In this document: piece by piece, positions 1 through 8,295 of the stretch
How the letters are laid out: each line of letters starts with the position of its first letter
Numbering within the stretch: position 1 is the stretch's first letter
Assembly (NCBI GenBank): GCA_025055035.1
Contig: JANWZB010000012.1
Span: 1 to 44,241, forward strand
DNA: 44,241 bases
DNA from: Candidatus Kapaibacterium sp.
GTDB taxonomy: Bacteria > Bacteroidota > Ignavibacteria > Kapaibacteriales > UBA4661
Reading direction: 5' to 3'
Program-made: the position numbers and the translations under genes
The notes under the pieces: model-generated
What the model was told of the DNA's origin: nothing
The model's database searches: none
What the model saw: only the letters and a program-made list of their open reading frames with translations

Positions 1-100
1 GGTTGATTTGCCATACAGTATAACAGTAACAGGGCGAGACATTAGCGTACAAAATAGTGAAACAAAGTATAGCGCAGCCTAGTGTGCCTAAAGTCTTCAT
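1..100 (-). CDS. N-terminal part of an exported protein (runs off the window)
   Basis: On the minus strand an ATG at 100-98 opens a frame that stays open to the window edge (33 codons seen). It begins MKTLGTLGCAILCFTILYAN: a short basic start followed by a hydrophobic stretch, as in a Sec signal peptide. The ATG shares one base with the TAA stop of sufT (TAATG on the minus strand), the usual arrangement for translational coupling. The visible part has several cysteines (residues 9, 13, 24 and 26). No family can be named from so short a piece. It could be an artefact, but the coupled start and the signal-like sequence together favour a real gene. Confidence 0.5.
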   Translation of the reverse strand, partial: MKTLGTLGCAILCFTILYANVSPCYCYTVWQIN

Positions 101-468
101 TACATAAATCCAAGCTCCAACAGCGCGATGTCAGACATCATTGTTTTGTCCCAAGGCGGTTCAAACACAACATCAACCATCGCATCTGTAACACCATCAA
201 TAGCTTTTATACGCTCTTCAACTTCACCGGGCAGCGTTCCTGCCGATGGACAATTCGGAGATGTGAGTGTCATTTCAATATACACGGAGTTATCGGGCTT
301 GACTTCCACACGATAAATAAGCCCAAGCTCGTAGATATCAACAGGAATTTCAGGGTCATAGCAGCTCTTTAAGGCTACAATAATTTTTTCCTCCACATGA
401 GGGATTGTCCCATGATTAACCAACTCTACGTGCCATGTTGTTGCATTCATATGCTGTTTGTTTGTCAT
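100..468 (-). CDS. sufT: SufT / MIP18-family (DUF59) Fe-S cluster assembly protein
   Basis: The protein of about 122 residues carries the MIP18/DUF59 signatures: DPEIPVDIYELGLIY near the N terminus, then MTLTSPNCPSAGTLP with the family's conserved cysteine, and an amphipathic helix VEERI after it. SufT-type proteins help mature or deliver Fe-S clusters in the cytosol. It follows sufE on the same strand by about 70 bp, which supports the SUF assignment over the related PaaD role in phenylacetate oxidation, since no paa genes are nearby. I chose the ATG at 468 (MTNKQ). The frame extends upstream to 507, and an ATG at 450 is also possible. No clear ribosome binding site decides between them. Confidence 0.85.
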   Translation of the reverse strand: MTNKQHMNATTWHVELVNHGTIPHVEEKIIVALKSCYDPEIPVDIYELGLIYRVEVKPDNSVYIEMTLTSPNCPSAGTLPGEVEERIKAIDGVTDAMVDVVFEPPWDKTMMSDIALLELGFM

Positions 469-538
469 AGGAGTTATCAACGTCTGTAATCTACAAGCAG
501 TGAGCACTTAGCTTTTCTGTATGTACATGCGCTGTCTT

Positions 539-985
539 CTACTCTTGCGATGCTTCTGCGGTACGCTGCTGCAGCAGCGCAAATCCAAGAGCGTAAGCTT
601 TTATCTGCTTTATCATCGCAGCAAAGCCATTTGTTCTCGTCGAAGACAGGTGCATATCAAGTCCAATCTTTTTCATAAATTCTGGCTCAGTATTCAGAAT
701 TTCTTGAGGTTCTCGGTGAGAATATACTCGAAGTGCTAGCGCTACCAAGCCTTTCACAATTGCAGCATCAGCATCGGCAAAGAATACGACTTTGCCATCC
801 TGAAGCTCTGCATGCAACCACACCTGAGACTGGCAGCCACGTACTTTATTATCATCTGTCCGATACTGTTCGGGCAATGGCGCGAGGGTTTTGCCTAGCG
901 CAATAATATGGGCGTATTTGTCTTCCCACTCCATGCAGTCAGCAAACTCTTCAACAATAGCGTTCTGCACTTCTTGTATCGTCAT
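539..985 (-). CDS. sufE: SufE, cysteine desulfurase sulfur acceptor
   Basis: This 148-residue protein has the SufE fold signature. The conserved VRGCQSQVW motif places the sulfur-accepting cysteine at residue 51, and the preceding segment LGKTLAPLPEQYR is typical of the family. SufE takes persulfide sulfur from the cysteine desulfurase SufS and passes it to the SufBCD scaffold in the cytosol. Length is normal. The gene lies about 30 bp behind pcrA and ahead of sufT, all on the minus strand, so the three are probably co-transcribed. SufS and SufBCD are not in the window. The start is the ATG at 985. Confidence 0.93.
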   Translation of the reverse strand: MTIQEVQNAIVEEFADCMEWEDKYAHIIALGKTLAPLPEQYRTDDNKVRGCQSQVWLHAELQDGKVVFFADADAAIVKGLVALALRVYSHREPQEILNTEPEFMKKIGLDMHLSSTRTNGFAAMIKQIKAYALGFALLQQRTAEASQE

Positions 986-1015
986 AGTCTTGTCTTTCTG
1001 GCTTGCTGTGTTCGC

Positions 1016-3427
1016 CTAGAATTGTGGCAATACTTTCAGATTGGCAAACTGAAGCACAAGCATTTTTCTGCCTACTGATGCAAAATTCACTTCAACTTTC
1101 ACCGAACTACCACTACCAAAGATCTGCGTAATGACGCCTTCTCCAAACAATTGGTGTATGACACGGCTGCCGATGTGTACTGCACTATGCGCTTCATGCA
1201 TAGGAAGCTGAGAATAGTTTTCTTTGGGAGCAATGTCTACGCCGTATCCTAGACTATGTTCTTGATGCGCTTCCGAGAAGAAGGACGAATATGGAGCACG
1301 GGTATTGCTTCGGCGCATTGTCTGCGATGAAGTGTGGCGATGGGATTGATGAGTCTGCGTAGTAGGGCTGTGCTGCTCTCTACGCACCGATCGGCGAATA
1401 TTGCTCTGCCCCACATACTCGATTAATTCCTCACGAATTTCCTCAAGAAACACAGATGGAGAGGAATATACCAGACTTCCAAAGCGATAGCGCTTTTCAG
1501 CATAGGTCAAATACAAGCGCTCTTGAGCGCGAGTAATACCCACATAAAATAAGCGGCGTTCTTCTTCCATCTCATCTTGACTACTCTCAGACCGAACACT
1601 TGGAAAGAGCCCTTGCTCCATACCAGCAATGCACACTACAGGGAACTCTAAGCCCTTAGCGGCATGCAACGTCATGAGCGTCACATATTTGCCGCCGAAT
1701 TTCACTTCGTCAATATCGCTCAGAAGCGATATCTCTTGTAAATATTGATCAAGCGTTGCAGACTGATTGTCGGCACTTTGTCGCTCACAGTACTCTGTCA
1801 GATGTGAGAGCAGACGCTGAATGTTGTTCCAACGGTCGAGCGCTTCTTCCGACCCGTCATCTTCGTACATGCGCAACATGCCACTTGCTTCTATGAGCAT
1901 GGTTGCTGCATCGTCTGCTCGCATATGCTCGTGCATTGCACGCACACGCATAATCATAGATGCAAAGTTATGAGCACTCTCCTGCGCGCGCCGCTGAAGC
2001 TTGGCAATCTGGTGAGCTTGCGTACATGCTTCAAGCAGTGATATCTTCTGTTCTTGCGCAAAGCATCGTAGATGCTCGAGCGACGTTACACCCAAGCCAC
2101 GTGGTGGCTCGTTGATGGCACGCAGAAAGCTTTCGTCATCTGCTGGGTTCACCACCAAGCGCAAATATGCTATAACATCCTTGATTTCCTTACGCTTATA
2201 AAATGATACGCCACCAACAATGATATATGGAATATTCTCACGCCGCAAAGCATCTTCTAGAGCTTGCGATTGAGCATTTGTGCGGTATAAAATCGCAAAG
2301 TCTTCGAGATGGTGCTCTCGCCTCACTACAGAATCTCTAATAATCTGTGCGATTATTTCAGCCTCTTCACGGTCATTCTGACAAGGTATAACACAAATTT
2401 TGCTGCCGTGCTTATTTTCTGTCCAAAGTGTTTTGTGTATTTGCCGACTATTACGGCTAATAACATCATTTGCAGCATCGAGAATCGTTTTAGTAGAACG
2501 ATAATTTTGCTCCAGTCGAACAACTGTTGCCTCAGGATAATCACGTTCAAAATCTAAAATATTCCGAATATCTGCACCACGCCATTTATATATACTCTGG
2601 GCATCATCACCCACAACACAGATATTACGGTACTTCTGGGCAAGAAGATGAACTATCTGATACTGGGCTTTGTTTGTATCCTGATACTCATCAATCAAAA
2701 TGTACCGAAACTGTTCTTGATAGCGTTCGAGGGTGTGCGGGTTATGAAAAAGACGAATGGTATTAAGCAATAGGTCATCGAAGTCCATTGCATTATGTCG
2801 TATAAGACGTTCTTGATACTCTTTGTATATCAGCCCTACATTGCGCTCAAATGGCGTCCGTGCCTCGCGTTGGTATTGCTGCCATGATATCATAGCACTT
2901 TTAGCACTCGAAATTGCGGCGCGTATTGCAGCAGGGTTGCACTGTTGCTGAGCAATTCCGAGCGTACCTATCACTTGCTTGATAATCGATAAACTGTCAT
3001 CAGCATCGTAGATAGAAAAGCTTGGCGAAAAAGCAAGCGTGTGAGCCTCCCGGCGCAAGATTCTTGCAAATACTGCATGGAACGTTCCAGACCAAACACG
3101 ACGAGCGTGTTTCTCACCCACAAGAAGCGCAATGCGCTCTTGCATCTCTCTAGCAGCTTTGTTGGTGAAGGTGAGAGCAAGAATATTCGACGGCTGAATA
3201 CCCTGCTCAATCATGTACGCAATACGATAGGTTAGAACGCGTGTTTTGCCGCTTCCTGCACCCGCAAGAACTAGCATAGGACCCTGCATTACAGATACAG
3301 CAGCACGTTGTGTTGGATTAAGGTCGTGGAGTATAGCACTGTCAGTATGGGTACAAGAATGATGGTGAGCACGAGCTGTTGAACGCTGCTCAGCACCGCG
3401 AAGGGGTTGAAGAACGAGTTTTGCCAT
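1016..3427 (-). CDS. pcrA: UvrD/PcrA-type superfamily 1 DNA helicase
   Basis: At 803 residues this is a full-length SF1A 3'-5' helicase. Visible motifs are the Q-motif LNPTQ (about 36-40), Walker A AGAGSGKT (55-62), TFTNKAA (about 87-93), the Walker B/DEAD-like DEYQD (246-250), VVGDDAQSIYKWRGA (271-285), the LEQNYRS motif, and the C-terminal motif around TLHAAKGLEFPVV. The last 60 residues, with FGEGVITQIFG, resemble the PcrA C-terminal Tudor-like domain that contacts RNA polymerase, so PcrA fits better than Rep. The role is nucleotide excision and replication-associated repair. The N-terminal 35 residues before the Q-motif are unusually His/Ser-rich and not conserved. The chosen start is the ATG at 3427. 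pcrA heads the pcrA-sufE-sufT run. Confidence 0.93.
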   Translation of the reverse strand: MAKLVLQPLRGAEQRSTARAHHHSCTHTDSAILHDLNPTQRAAVSVMQGPMLVLAGAGSGKTRVLTYRIAYMIEQGIQPSNILALTFTNKAAREMQERIALLVGEKHARRVWSGTFHAVFARILRREAHTLAFSPSFSIYDADDSLSIIKQVIGTLGIAQQQCNPAAIRAAISSAKSAMISWQQYQREARTPFERNVGLIYKEYQERLIRHNAMDFDDLLLNTIRLFHNPHTLERYQEQFRYILIDEYQDTNKAQYQIVHLLAQKYRNICVVGDDAQSIYKWRGADIRNILDFERDYPEATVVRLEQNYRSTKTILDAANDVISRNSRQIHKTLWTENKHGSKICVIPCQNDREEAEIIAQIIRDSVVRREHHLEDFAILYRTNAQSQALEDALRRENIPYIIVGGVSFYKRKEIKDVIAYLRLVVNPADDESFLRAINEPPRGLGVTSLEHLRCFAQEQKISLLEACTQAHQIAKLQRRAQESAHNFASMIMRVRAMHEHMRADDAATMLIEASGMLRMYEDDGSEEALDRWNNIQRLLSHLTEYCERQSADNQSATLDQYLQEISLLSDIDEVKFGGKYVTLMTLHAAKGLEFPVVCIAGMEQGLFPSVRSESSQDEMEEERRLFYVGITRAQERLYLTYAEKRYRFGSLVYSSPSVFLEEIREELIEYVGQSNIRRSVRREQHSPTTQTHQSHRHTSSQTMRRSNTRAPYSSFFSEAHQEHSLGYGVDIAPKENYSQLPMHEAHSAVHIGSRVIHQLFGEGVITQIFGSGSSVKVEVNFASVGRKMLVLQFANLKVLPQF

Positions 3428-3673
3428 TATTCCAGTCCAGTATACAAACGTTTGCTAAGCCGTACGTGAGCTATGTGGCTGAATACATATACATCGCTTG
3501 CAAAAATAGCGCTTTGCTGTACAAGAACGATGGTTTTTCTTGCGCTAGGCATCGAGAAATTTTTTAGCCCTCTGTGCATAGCAATCTTGTATAAAATTCC
3601 GTAGTTTTGTTGTTTTGTGCTTTCCACTGCGCATTCTATCCTGTTTTTATCGCAGAGCTTCGCTTGAGAGTCT
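3428..3673. promoter_or_regulatory. Divergent intergenic region between pcrA and pyrG
   Basis: This 246-bp gap separates two genes that point away from each other, so both promoters should lie here. A TAnnTTTG-like box occurs on the plus strand at 3602-3609 (TAGTTTTG), 65 bp before pyrG. Another occurs on the minus strand at 3508-3501 (TATTTTTG), 74 bp before pcrA. Neither has a TTG at the expected 17-23 nt upstream, so both are weak. No hairpin with a U-tract and no RNA gene was recognised. Confidence 0.3.
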
Positions 3674-5374
3674 ATGGCAACCAAAGTCAACAAAAAAACC
3701 AAATATATCTTCATCACCGGTGGTGTTCTGTCCTCGCTCGGCAAAGGAATTACCTCTGCCTCTTTAGGCTTACTGCTTAAAGAGCGCGGCCTGACAGTAA
3801 CAATTATGAAGTTCGACCCTTACATTAACGTTGACACCGGTACAATGAATCCAAAACAGCATGGGGAAGTCTATGTAACCGACGATGGCGCAGAAACCGA
3901 CCTTGATTTGGGCCACTACGAACGCTTTATTCAAGTTCCGGTAACACGTCAGAACAGTGTTAGCACTGGACAAATCTACTTCGAGGTCATCCAGCGAGAG
4001 CGGCAAGGGAAATATCTTGGGAAAACAGTGCAAGTTGTGCCGCATATTACTGATGAAATCAAGCGCCGCATGACAACATTTGATAAAAAGTTTGATGTTG
4101 TGCTTATTGAGCTGGGCGGCACAGTTGGGGATATAGAGTCTATGCCGTTTCTCGAGGCGGCGCGGCAGCTTAGTCTAGAGCTAGGACGCGCAAATACTCT
4201 GTTTATCCACCTTACGTACGTGCCATTCATTAAGTCCGCAGGCGAGTTCAAAACAAAGCCAACACAACATTCCGTGCGTATGCTCATGGAGTATGGAATC
4301 CAGCCCGATATTCTTGTCTGCCGCTGCGAGGAAGACTTAGAGAAAGACATCAAAAGCAAAATTGCGCTTTTCTGCAACGTTGATGAAGACGCCGTTGTTC
4401 TAGCACTCGACGCAGAAACCATTTATGAAGTACCTATACTGTACTCCAAAGCAAAGCTCGATGATATTGTTGTGCGCAAACTTCACATCCAGCGCACCGT
4501 TAAGCCTAGCTTGACAGAGTGGGGAAAATTTGTTCAGCGCATAAAAAAGCCTAAATACTGCGTTACTATTGGATTTGTCGGGAAGTATGTCCAGCACCAA
4601 GATGCCTATAAAAGTATTCTCGAAGCACTATGCCATGCGGGTGCGGTGAACAACACACATGTCGAAGTCAAGTATATCGACTCTGAGCAGATTACTACAG
4701 CCGACGCTGCTGCCTATGCTATAAGTGGCACTGATGGGATTGTTGTCGCACCCGGTTTCGGTGCACGCGGTGTCGAAGGAAAAATTCTTGCAATTCAGTA
4801 TGTACGTGAGCACCTAGTTCCCTTTTTTGGCATTTGCTTGGGAATGCAATGTGCTGTTATAGAATTTGCACGTAACGTCTGTGGTCTCACCCATGCCAAT
4901 TCAGGGGAGTTCAAAAAAGTTAAGCACAATGTTATCGATCTCATGCCCGACCAGCGCAATATTACCAATAAAGGTGGAACAATGCGGCTCGGCTCGTATC
5001 CATGCGTTCTCAAAGAAGGAACAAAGGCATTCGAGGCATACCAATCGCACATTATTCGTGAGCGCCATCGGCATCGCTACGAGTTTAACAATGACTTTCG
5101 AGAAGAACTTGAATCTGCTGGGCTTGTTATCAGCGGCATTTCTCCCGATGCGCGCCTTGTTGAAATTATCGAACTACCACACCATCCTTGGTTTTTGGGC
5201 TGTCAGTTTCACCCTGAGTTTAAGTCTGTAGCAGTTGGCGGGCATCCGCTGTTTGTGAGCTTTATTCATGCGGCTCTCGCATACCACGAGCGAACAGTGC
5301 ATCATCGTGTCCTTGATAACAATCATCTTCTTGTTCGCAATACTGAAGAACACGCAGAGCACATAGGACATTGA
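3674..5374 (+). CDS. pyrG: CTP synthase
   Basis: The enzyme makes CTP from UTP, ATP and glutamine, the last step of pyrimidine nucleotide synthesis. The N-terminal synthetase domain (about 1-280) has [10 protein letters not shown] (16-25), [15 protein letters not shown] and [23 protein letters not shown]. The C-terminal class I glutamine amidotransferase domain (about 295-540) has the nucleophile Cys388 in GICLGMQ, and His513 and Glu515 in FHPEF complete the triad. Length is 566 residues, slightly longer than the usual 530-550; the extra part is a His-rich tail after residue 540. The ATG at 3674 places the ATP-binding loop at the normal distance from the start. The gene appears to be its own unit, divergent from pcrA. 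Confidence 0.97.
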   Translation: MATKVNKKTKYIFITGGVLSSLGKGITSASLGLLLKERGLTVTIMKFDPYINVDTGTMNPKQHGEVYVTDDGAETDLDLGHYERFIQVPVTRQNSVSTGQIYFEVIQRERQGKYLGKTVQVVPHITDEIKRRMTTFDKKFDVVLIELGGTVGDIESMPFLEAARQLSLELGRANTLFIHLTYVPFIKSAGEFKTKPTQHSVRMLMEYGIQPDILVCRCEEDLEKDIKSKIALFCNVDEDAVVLALDAETIYEVPILYSKAKLDDIVVRKLHIQRTVKPSLTEWGKFVQRIKKPKYCVTIGFVGKYVQHQDAYKSILEALCHAGAVNNTHVEVKYIDSEQITTADAAAYAISGTDGIVVAPGFGARGVEGKILAIQYVREHLVPFFGICLGMQCAVIEFARNVCGLTHANSGEFKKVKHNVIDLMPDQRNITNKGGTMRLGSYPCVLKEGTKAFEAYQSHIIRERHRHRYEFNNDFREELESAGLVISGISPDARLVEIIELPHHPWFLGCQFHPEFKSVAVGGHPLFVSFIHAALAYHERTVHHRVLDNNHLLVRNTEEHAEHIGH

Positions 5375-5571
5375 CACATCACGTATGCACTCCAAGAGCT
5401 ATAATACGGATTATACTTACTTTCCTGTGGTATGTTTGGAAATTTCTCAGTAAGTTACTAGCTACTCAATTGCCACATAGCCATGTTCTGCAGGCAGAGG
5501 TACATTGTACAAATCGGGATTATGTGCGTACCTTCACTTGCATTATGTAGTACTTCTTTGGTGTTCGAACT

Positions 5572-5976
5572 ATGCGTTTATCTCCTAACGAACTGCTTGA
5601 ACATTTACGCTTAGCATCAGAGGACTTATTGTATCCTAGCGAAACTGATGCACCATTTGTACCATTTGCTTGGCAAGCCATGCGTGATTTCTCGATCGAT
5701 AAGCTTCTTATCGCCACACGACATGACCGCAACACACCGGTCGAAGGCACAGAACTTGAGGACTTTTTCGCACCGCTCACCCGCATCCATGAATGGTTTG
5801 ACGACTCTGAGCGAGCTACAGCAGAACGCTTTCAAAATCTTGTTGAAACACTTCGTGCATACCTCAGCGATATTGCAGTCTATCGGATTGGGACAGTTGA
5901 CATCGATATCTATATTATTGGCAAAACTGCCGACGGATACTTCGCTGGACTATCTACCAAAGCCGTCGAAACGTAG
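5572..5976 (+). CDS. NuiA-like nuclease A inhibitor
   Basis: This 134-residue protein resembles the Anabaena nuclease inhibitor NuiA along its whole length: an N-terminal helix ELLEHLRLASEDLL, a central LEDFFAPLTRIHEWFDD, and a C-terminal QVYR-like block VYRIGTVDIDIYIIGKTADGYFAGLSTKAVET. From memory of the NucA-NuiA complex, contact residues include Glu24, Trp76 and the C-terminal Thr135. Here Glu24, Trp75 and a terminal Thr134 occupy matching places. The family blocks sugar-non-specific DNA/RNA nucleases (NucA/EndoG type). No such nuclease gene is in the window. The gene sits between pyrG (about 200 bp away) and a glycosyltransferase (43 bp away). It has no signal peptide, so it is probably cytosolic. 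The assignment rests on my recall of the family sequence. Confidence 0.8.
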   Translation: MRLSPNELLEHLRLASEDLLYPSETDAPFVPFAWQAMRDFSIDKLLIATRHDRNTPVEGTELEDFFAPLTRIHEWFDDSERATAERFQNLVETLRAYLSDIAVYRIGTVDIDIYIIGKTADGYFAGLSTKAVET

Positions 5977-6019
5977 GCTTGATGAATACTGATTTTTCAG
6001 GATTACTTCGTGTACCTTC

Positions 6020-7342
6020 ATGACTCGCTTGCTGATGCTTTGGGCACGGTATCCGTTCCCACCTAGCAGCGGACGCGCTAAGCTCCTCGCACAACGCCTT
6101 GCCTTCTGTTCTGAAGCAGCATGCGAAGTCTACCTCGTCATTCTTGATACTGCCTCTCCACAAGAGCAAGCCGAACGCACAGCATTCTTACAGCAGCGTT
6201 TTCCGTTTGTAAAAAGTGTATGGTTTTTTCCGCTTCCATCACTCTTGCACGCGGGCTGGAACATGCTGCAATATGCTATTTTCAAGCGGTCTAAAACACT
6301 CCAAGAATCGTTATTTTTCACACGACAGCATAAGCGCCGCATCTACAGCATTATTGCCCATGTTGCTCCACATACAATCTATTGTGATACCTTCCGCACA
6401 GCCCAATACCTTGAGCACTTTGCTCACAGCACTACCGCTGCCTCTCTTCCACATAAGCCACACATCGTTTTCGACTGGGACGACATTTTTTCTCAGAAAT
6501 ACCAAAACTACCTCGAACGCAGCGATGATAATACCCCGCTTCTCGGCTACCTCTCGCGTTATGTGCCACTTCCTATACAAGCACTCGTCAATCGCATCTT
6601 ACGACGGACACTGCTGAGCATTGAGATTAAACGTTCTCTGCAGCGCGAAACTTTCCTGCCTCGTCATGCTGATGTTACCCTGCTCGTTTCTCCACGCGAA
6701 GTCGAAACCTTACAGCGTCGCAGCAACACTATCACAGTCTATGCTATGCTTCCTGCTGTTCATATACCTCAGATTCCGAAGCAATACACAGAACGCCCGT
6801 ACAGCCTTGTTTTTATGGGTCTCTTGAATTTTATGCCTAATGAAGAGGGACTAGTACACTTTCTTCGTGCTATTTTCCCATATATTGTTCGGAAGCTTAA
6901 CTCTACCACGCTTACGATTATTGGAGCACACCCAACACAACGCCTTCTCCATGCTGCTTCGCGCTACAACCACAATATCACGTTTACAGGCTACCTCACA
7001 GACCCTGCACCTATGCTGTGTTCATCACAAGTCTTTATCGCTCCAGTCCACTACGGTACCGGTATCAAAACAAAAATTCTGGATGCTATGGCATACCGTG
7101 TACCTGTTGTTACAACGCCTCAAGGTGCAGAAGGTCTGCATGTACAGCACGGTCGAGAACTCATGATTGCTTCGACAGATGCAGAATTTGCTGATGCATG
7201 CTTGCACCTGATGTGCTCACCAGACCATCGCAATCTTCTGCGTATCCATGCATTCAAATATGTGCGCTCATACCATTCTGAAGAAGAGCTGCGTCGTGTA
7301 TTTCTGCACTTGTGCCGCCTTAACCAATCCCTCGAAGAATAA
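6020..7342 (+). CDS. Glycosyltransferase, GT-B fold (GT4-like)
   Basis: The 440-residue protein has an N-terminal Rossmann half beginning MTRLLMLWARYPFPPSSGRAK, where the PxxSGG-like loop is degenerate. The C-terminal half has FMGLLNFMPNEEG (about 266-277), TIIGAHP, and GTGIKTKILDAMAYRVPVVTT (346-366), with the GAEGL that follows. This C-terminal pattern is typical of GT4-like enzymes that transfer sugars in exopolysaccharide or lipid-linked glycan synthesis. It has no signal peptide and is likely cytosolic or membrane-peripheral. The donor and acceptor cannot be told. No other glycan genes are adjacent: the NuiA-like gene is upstream and a lipoprotein gene lies 109 bp downstream. Confidence 0.82.
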   Translation: MTRLLMLWARYPFPPSSGRAKLLAQRLAFCSEAACEVYLVILDTASPQEQAERTAFLQQRFPFVKSVWFFPLPSLLHAGWNMLQYAIFKRSKTLQESLFFTRQHKRRIYSIIAHVAPHTIYCDTFRTAQYLEHFAHSTTAASLPHKPHIVFDWDDIFSQKYQNYLERSDDNTPLLGYLSRYVPLPIQALVNRILRRTLLSIEIKRSLQRETFLPRHADVTLLVSPREVETLQRRSNTITVYAMLPAVHIPQIPKQYTERPYSLVFMGLLNFMPNEEGLVHFLRAIFPYIVRKLNSTTLTIIGAHPTQRLLHAASRYNHNITFTGYLTDPAPMLCSSQVFIAPVHYGTGIKTKILDAMAYRVPVVTTPQGAEGLHVQHGRELMIASTDAEFADACLHLMCSPDHRNLLRIHAFKYVRSYHSEEELRRVFLHLCRLNQSLEE

Positions 7343-7451
7343 ATTCTCTGCGCAGATTTGTTGGCATTTCTGTAAGAAATTCACCATATTCGCACTCGTG
7401 CTCTCACTCTACTGCAGTTCGAGACTTACTCATCCTTTGTTGATTGTCGTT

Positions 7452-8225
7452 ATGACCTTTCCCACACTGCCTCTGGCTACTCGTGCACAGTCATTACACT
7501 TTCGCGCAATCGGCGTACTAGTACTGCTCAGCGGATGCTTAGCATGCAGTGTTGTTCAGCCAGTACGCGTTCTACCCGAAGGGACGACTCAAATGACGGT
7601 ATCGCTTGGTGGTCCTTGGCTTCCCAAATCAAGTCCTGTCATCATTGCTCCATACTTGAATCTTGGTGCAATGCATGGTATTTCGGATAATCTTACTCTC
7701 ACGGGCAGCATTCATGGAACAATGCTTCCGTTTGGAGTGCTTGGTCTTGATGCTGGTGCTGCTCTACGCCTTGCAACACAGCAGGGGGCGATGCCAGAGC
7801 TAACAGCAAAAGCACAGTTCTACAGCTTTTATGACTTCGTTCCAGGAAGCACATCGACGCGCCCTGTATCGCCTGATGGTGCAACACCTGCTGGAACATT
7901 TCGCTTGTATCCTTATCTTTCATTGAACGCAAGCTATGAGCTTGCACAAGGCTTTCTTGGCTATGTAGCCCTAGAAAACCTTTTTCAATTCACAAGTGCA
8001 CCTCATTACTACTTTACCCCTACTGTTGGTCTTCAGTACGCTCTATCATCTGTTCTCAGTGTGCAAGGGGAGTGGAAATGGCTTGCAGCAAATGTCAACA
8101 CAATGAATGGTATTTTTCAGGGCCAATCGAGCATTGGCGAGCATGGTAATTGGGGTGTGTACATAGGTTTTAATTGGACAATAGCACGAAAACACGATGA
8201 AAGCTCGCAGAGAGCATCACACTAA
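7452..8225 (+). CDS. Predicted outer-membrane lipoprotein with barrel-like strands
   Basis: The chosen ATG at 7452 gives 257 residues beginning with a signal segment that ends in LLSGC, a good lipobox with the lipidated cysteine near residue 28. The frame is open back to 7248, but that would overlap the upstream glycosyltransferase and bury the signal peptide. After the lipobox, alternating hydrophobic and polar segments (GGPWLPKSSPVIIAPYLNLGAMHGISDNLTLTG, later YFTPTVGLQYAL and WGVYIGFNWTIA at the end) look like transmembrane beta strands. I do not recognise a named family. It may be an outer-membrane or periplasmic protein of unknown function. The next gene, another lipoprotein, starts 70 bp downstream, so the two may be co-transcribed. 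Confidence 0.72.
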   Translation: MTFPTLPLATRAQSLHFRAIGVLVLLSGCLACSVVQPVRVLPEGTTQMTVSLGGPWLPKSSPVIIAPYLNLGAMHGISDNLTLTGSIHGTMLPFGVLGLDAGAALRLATQQGAMPELTAKAQFYSFYDFVPGSTSTRPVSPDGATPAGTFRLYPYLSLNASYELAQGFLGYVALENLFQFTSAPHYYFTPTVGLQYALSSVLSVQGEWKWLAANVNTMNGIFQGQSSIGEHGNWGVYIGFNWTIARKHDESSQRASH

Positions 8226-8295
8226 CTCTACACAGCATGTTTGTAGCGGTAGCCTATTGTATATTTTTTCTCTCACCGACTTTCCTAGACACGCT

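Noticed and set aside
3428-3744. 105-codon minus-strand frame over the pcrA-pyrG gap
   Set aside because: It runs antisense into the conserved start of pyrG and has no domain or signal features.
5371-5405. TTGACA (5371-5376) and TATAAT (5400-5405) just after pyrG, resembling a sigma-70 promoter
   Set aside because: The spacing is 23 bp instead of about 17, and the first element overlaps the pyrG stop codon. The lineage appears to use a TAnnTTTG type of promoter.
5431-5438. TATGTTTG box 130 bp upstream of the NuiA-like gene
   Set aside because: It matches the -7 consensus, but no TTG lies 17-23 nt upstream; one 8-mer with two free positions is expected often by chance.
5500-5510. Small palindrome GTACATTGTAC upstream of the NuiA-like gene
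   Set aside because: With 5-bp arms it is too short to separate from chance, and no promoter lies at a telling distance.
5555-5575. GTTCGAAC sequence, like part of a tRNA T-arm
   Set aside because: No acceptor stem, anticodon arm or CCA-proximal pairing could be found around it.
7248-7451. In-frame upstream extension of the 7452-8225 gene
   Set aside because: It overlaps the end of the glycosyltransferase gene in another frame and would hide a clear lipoprotein signal peptide.
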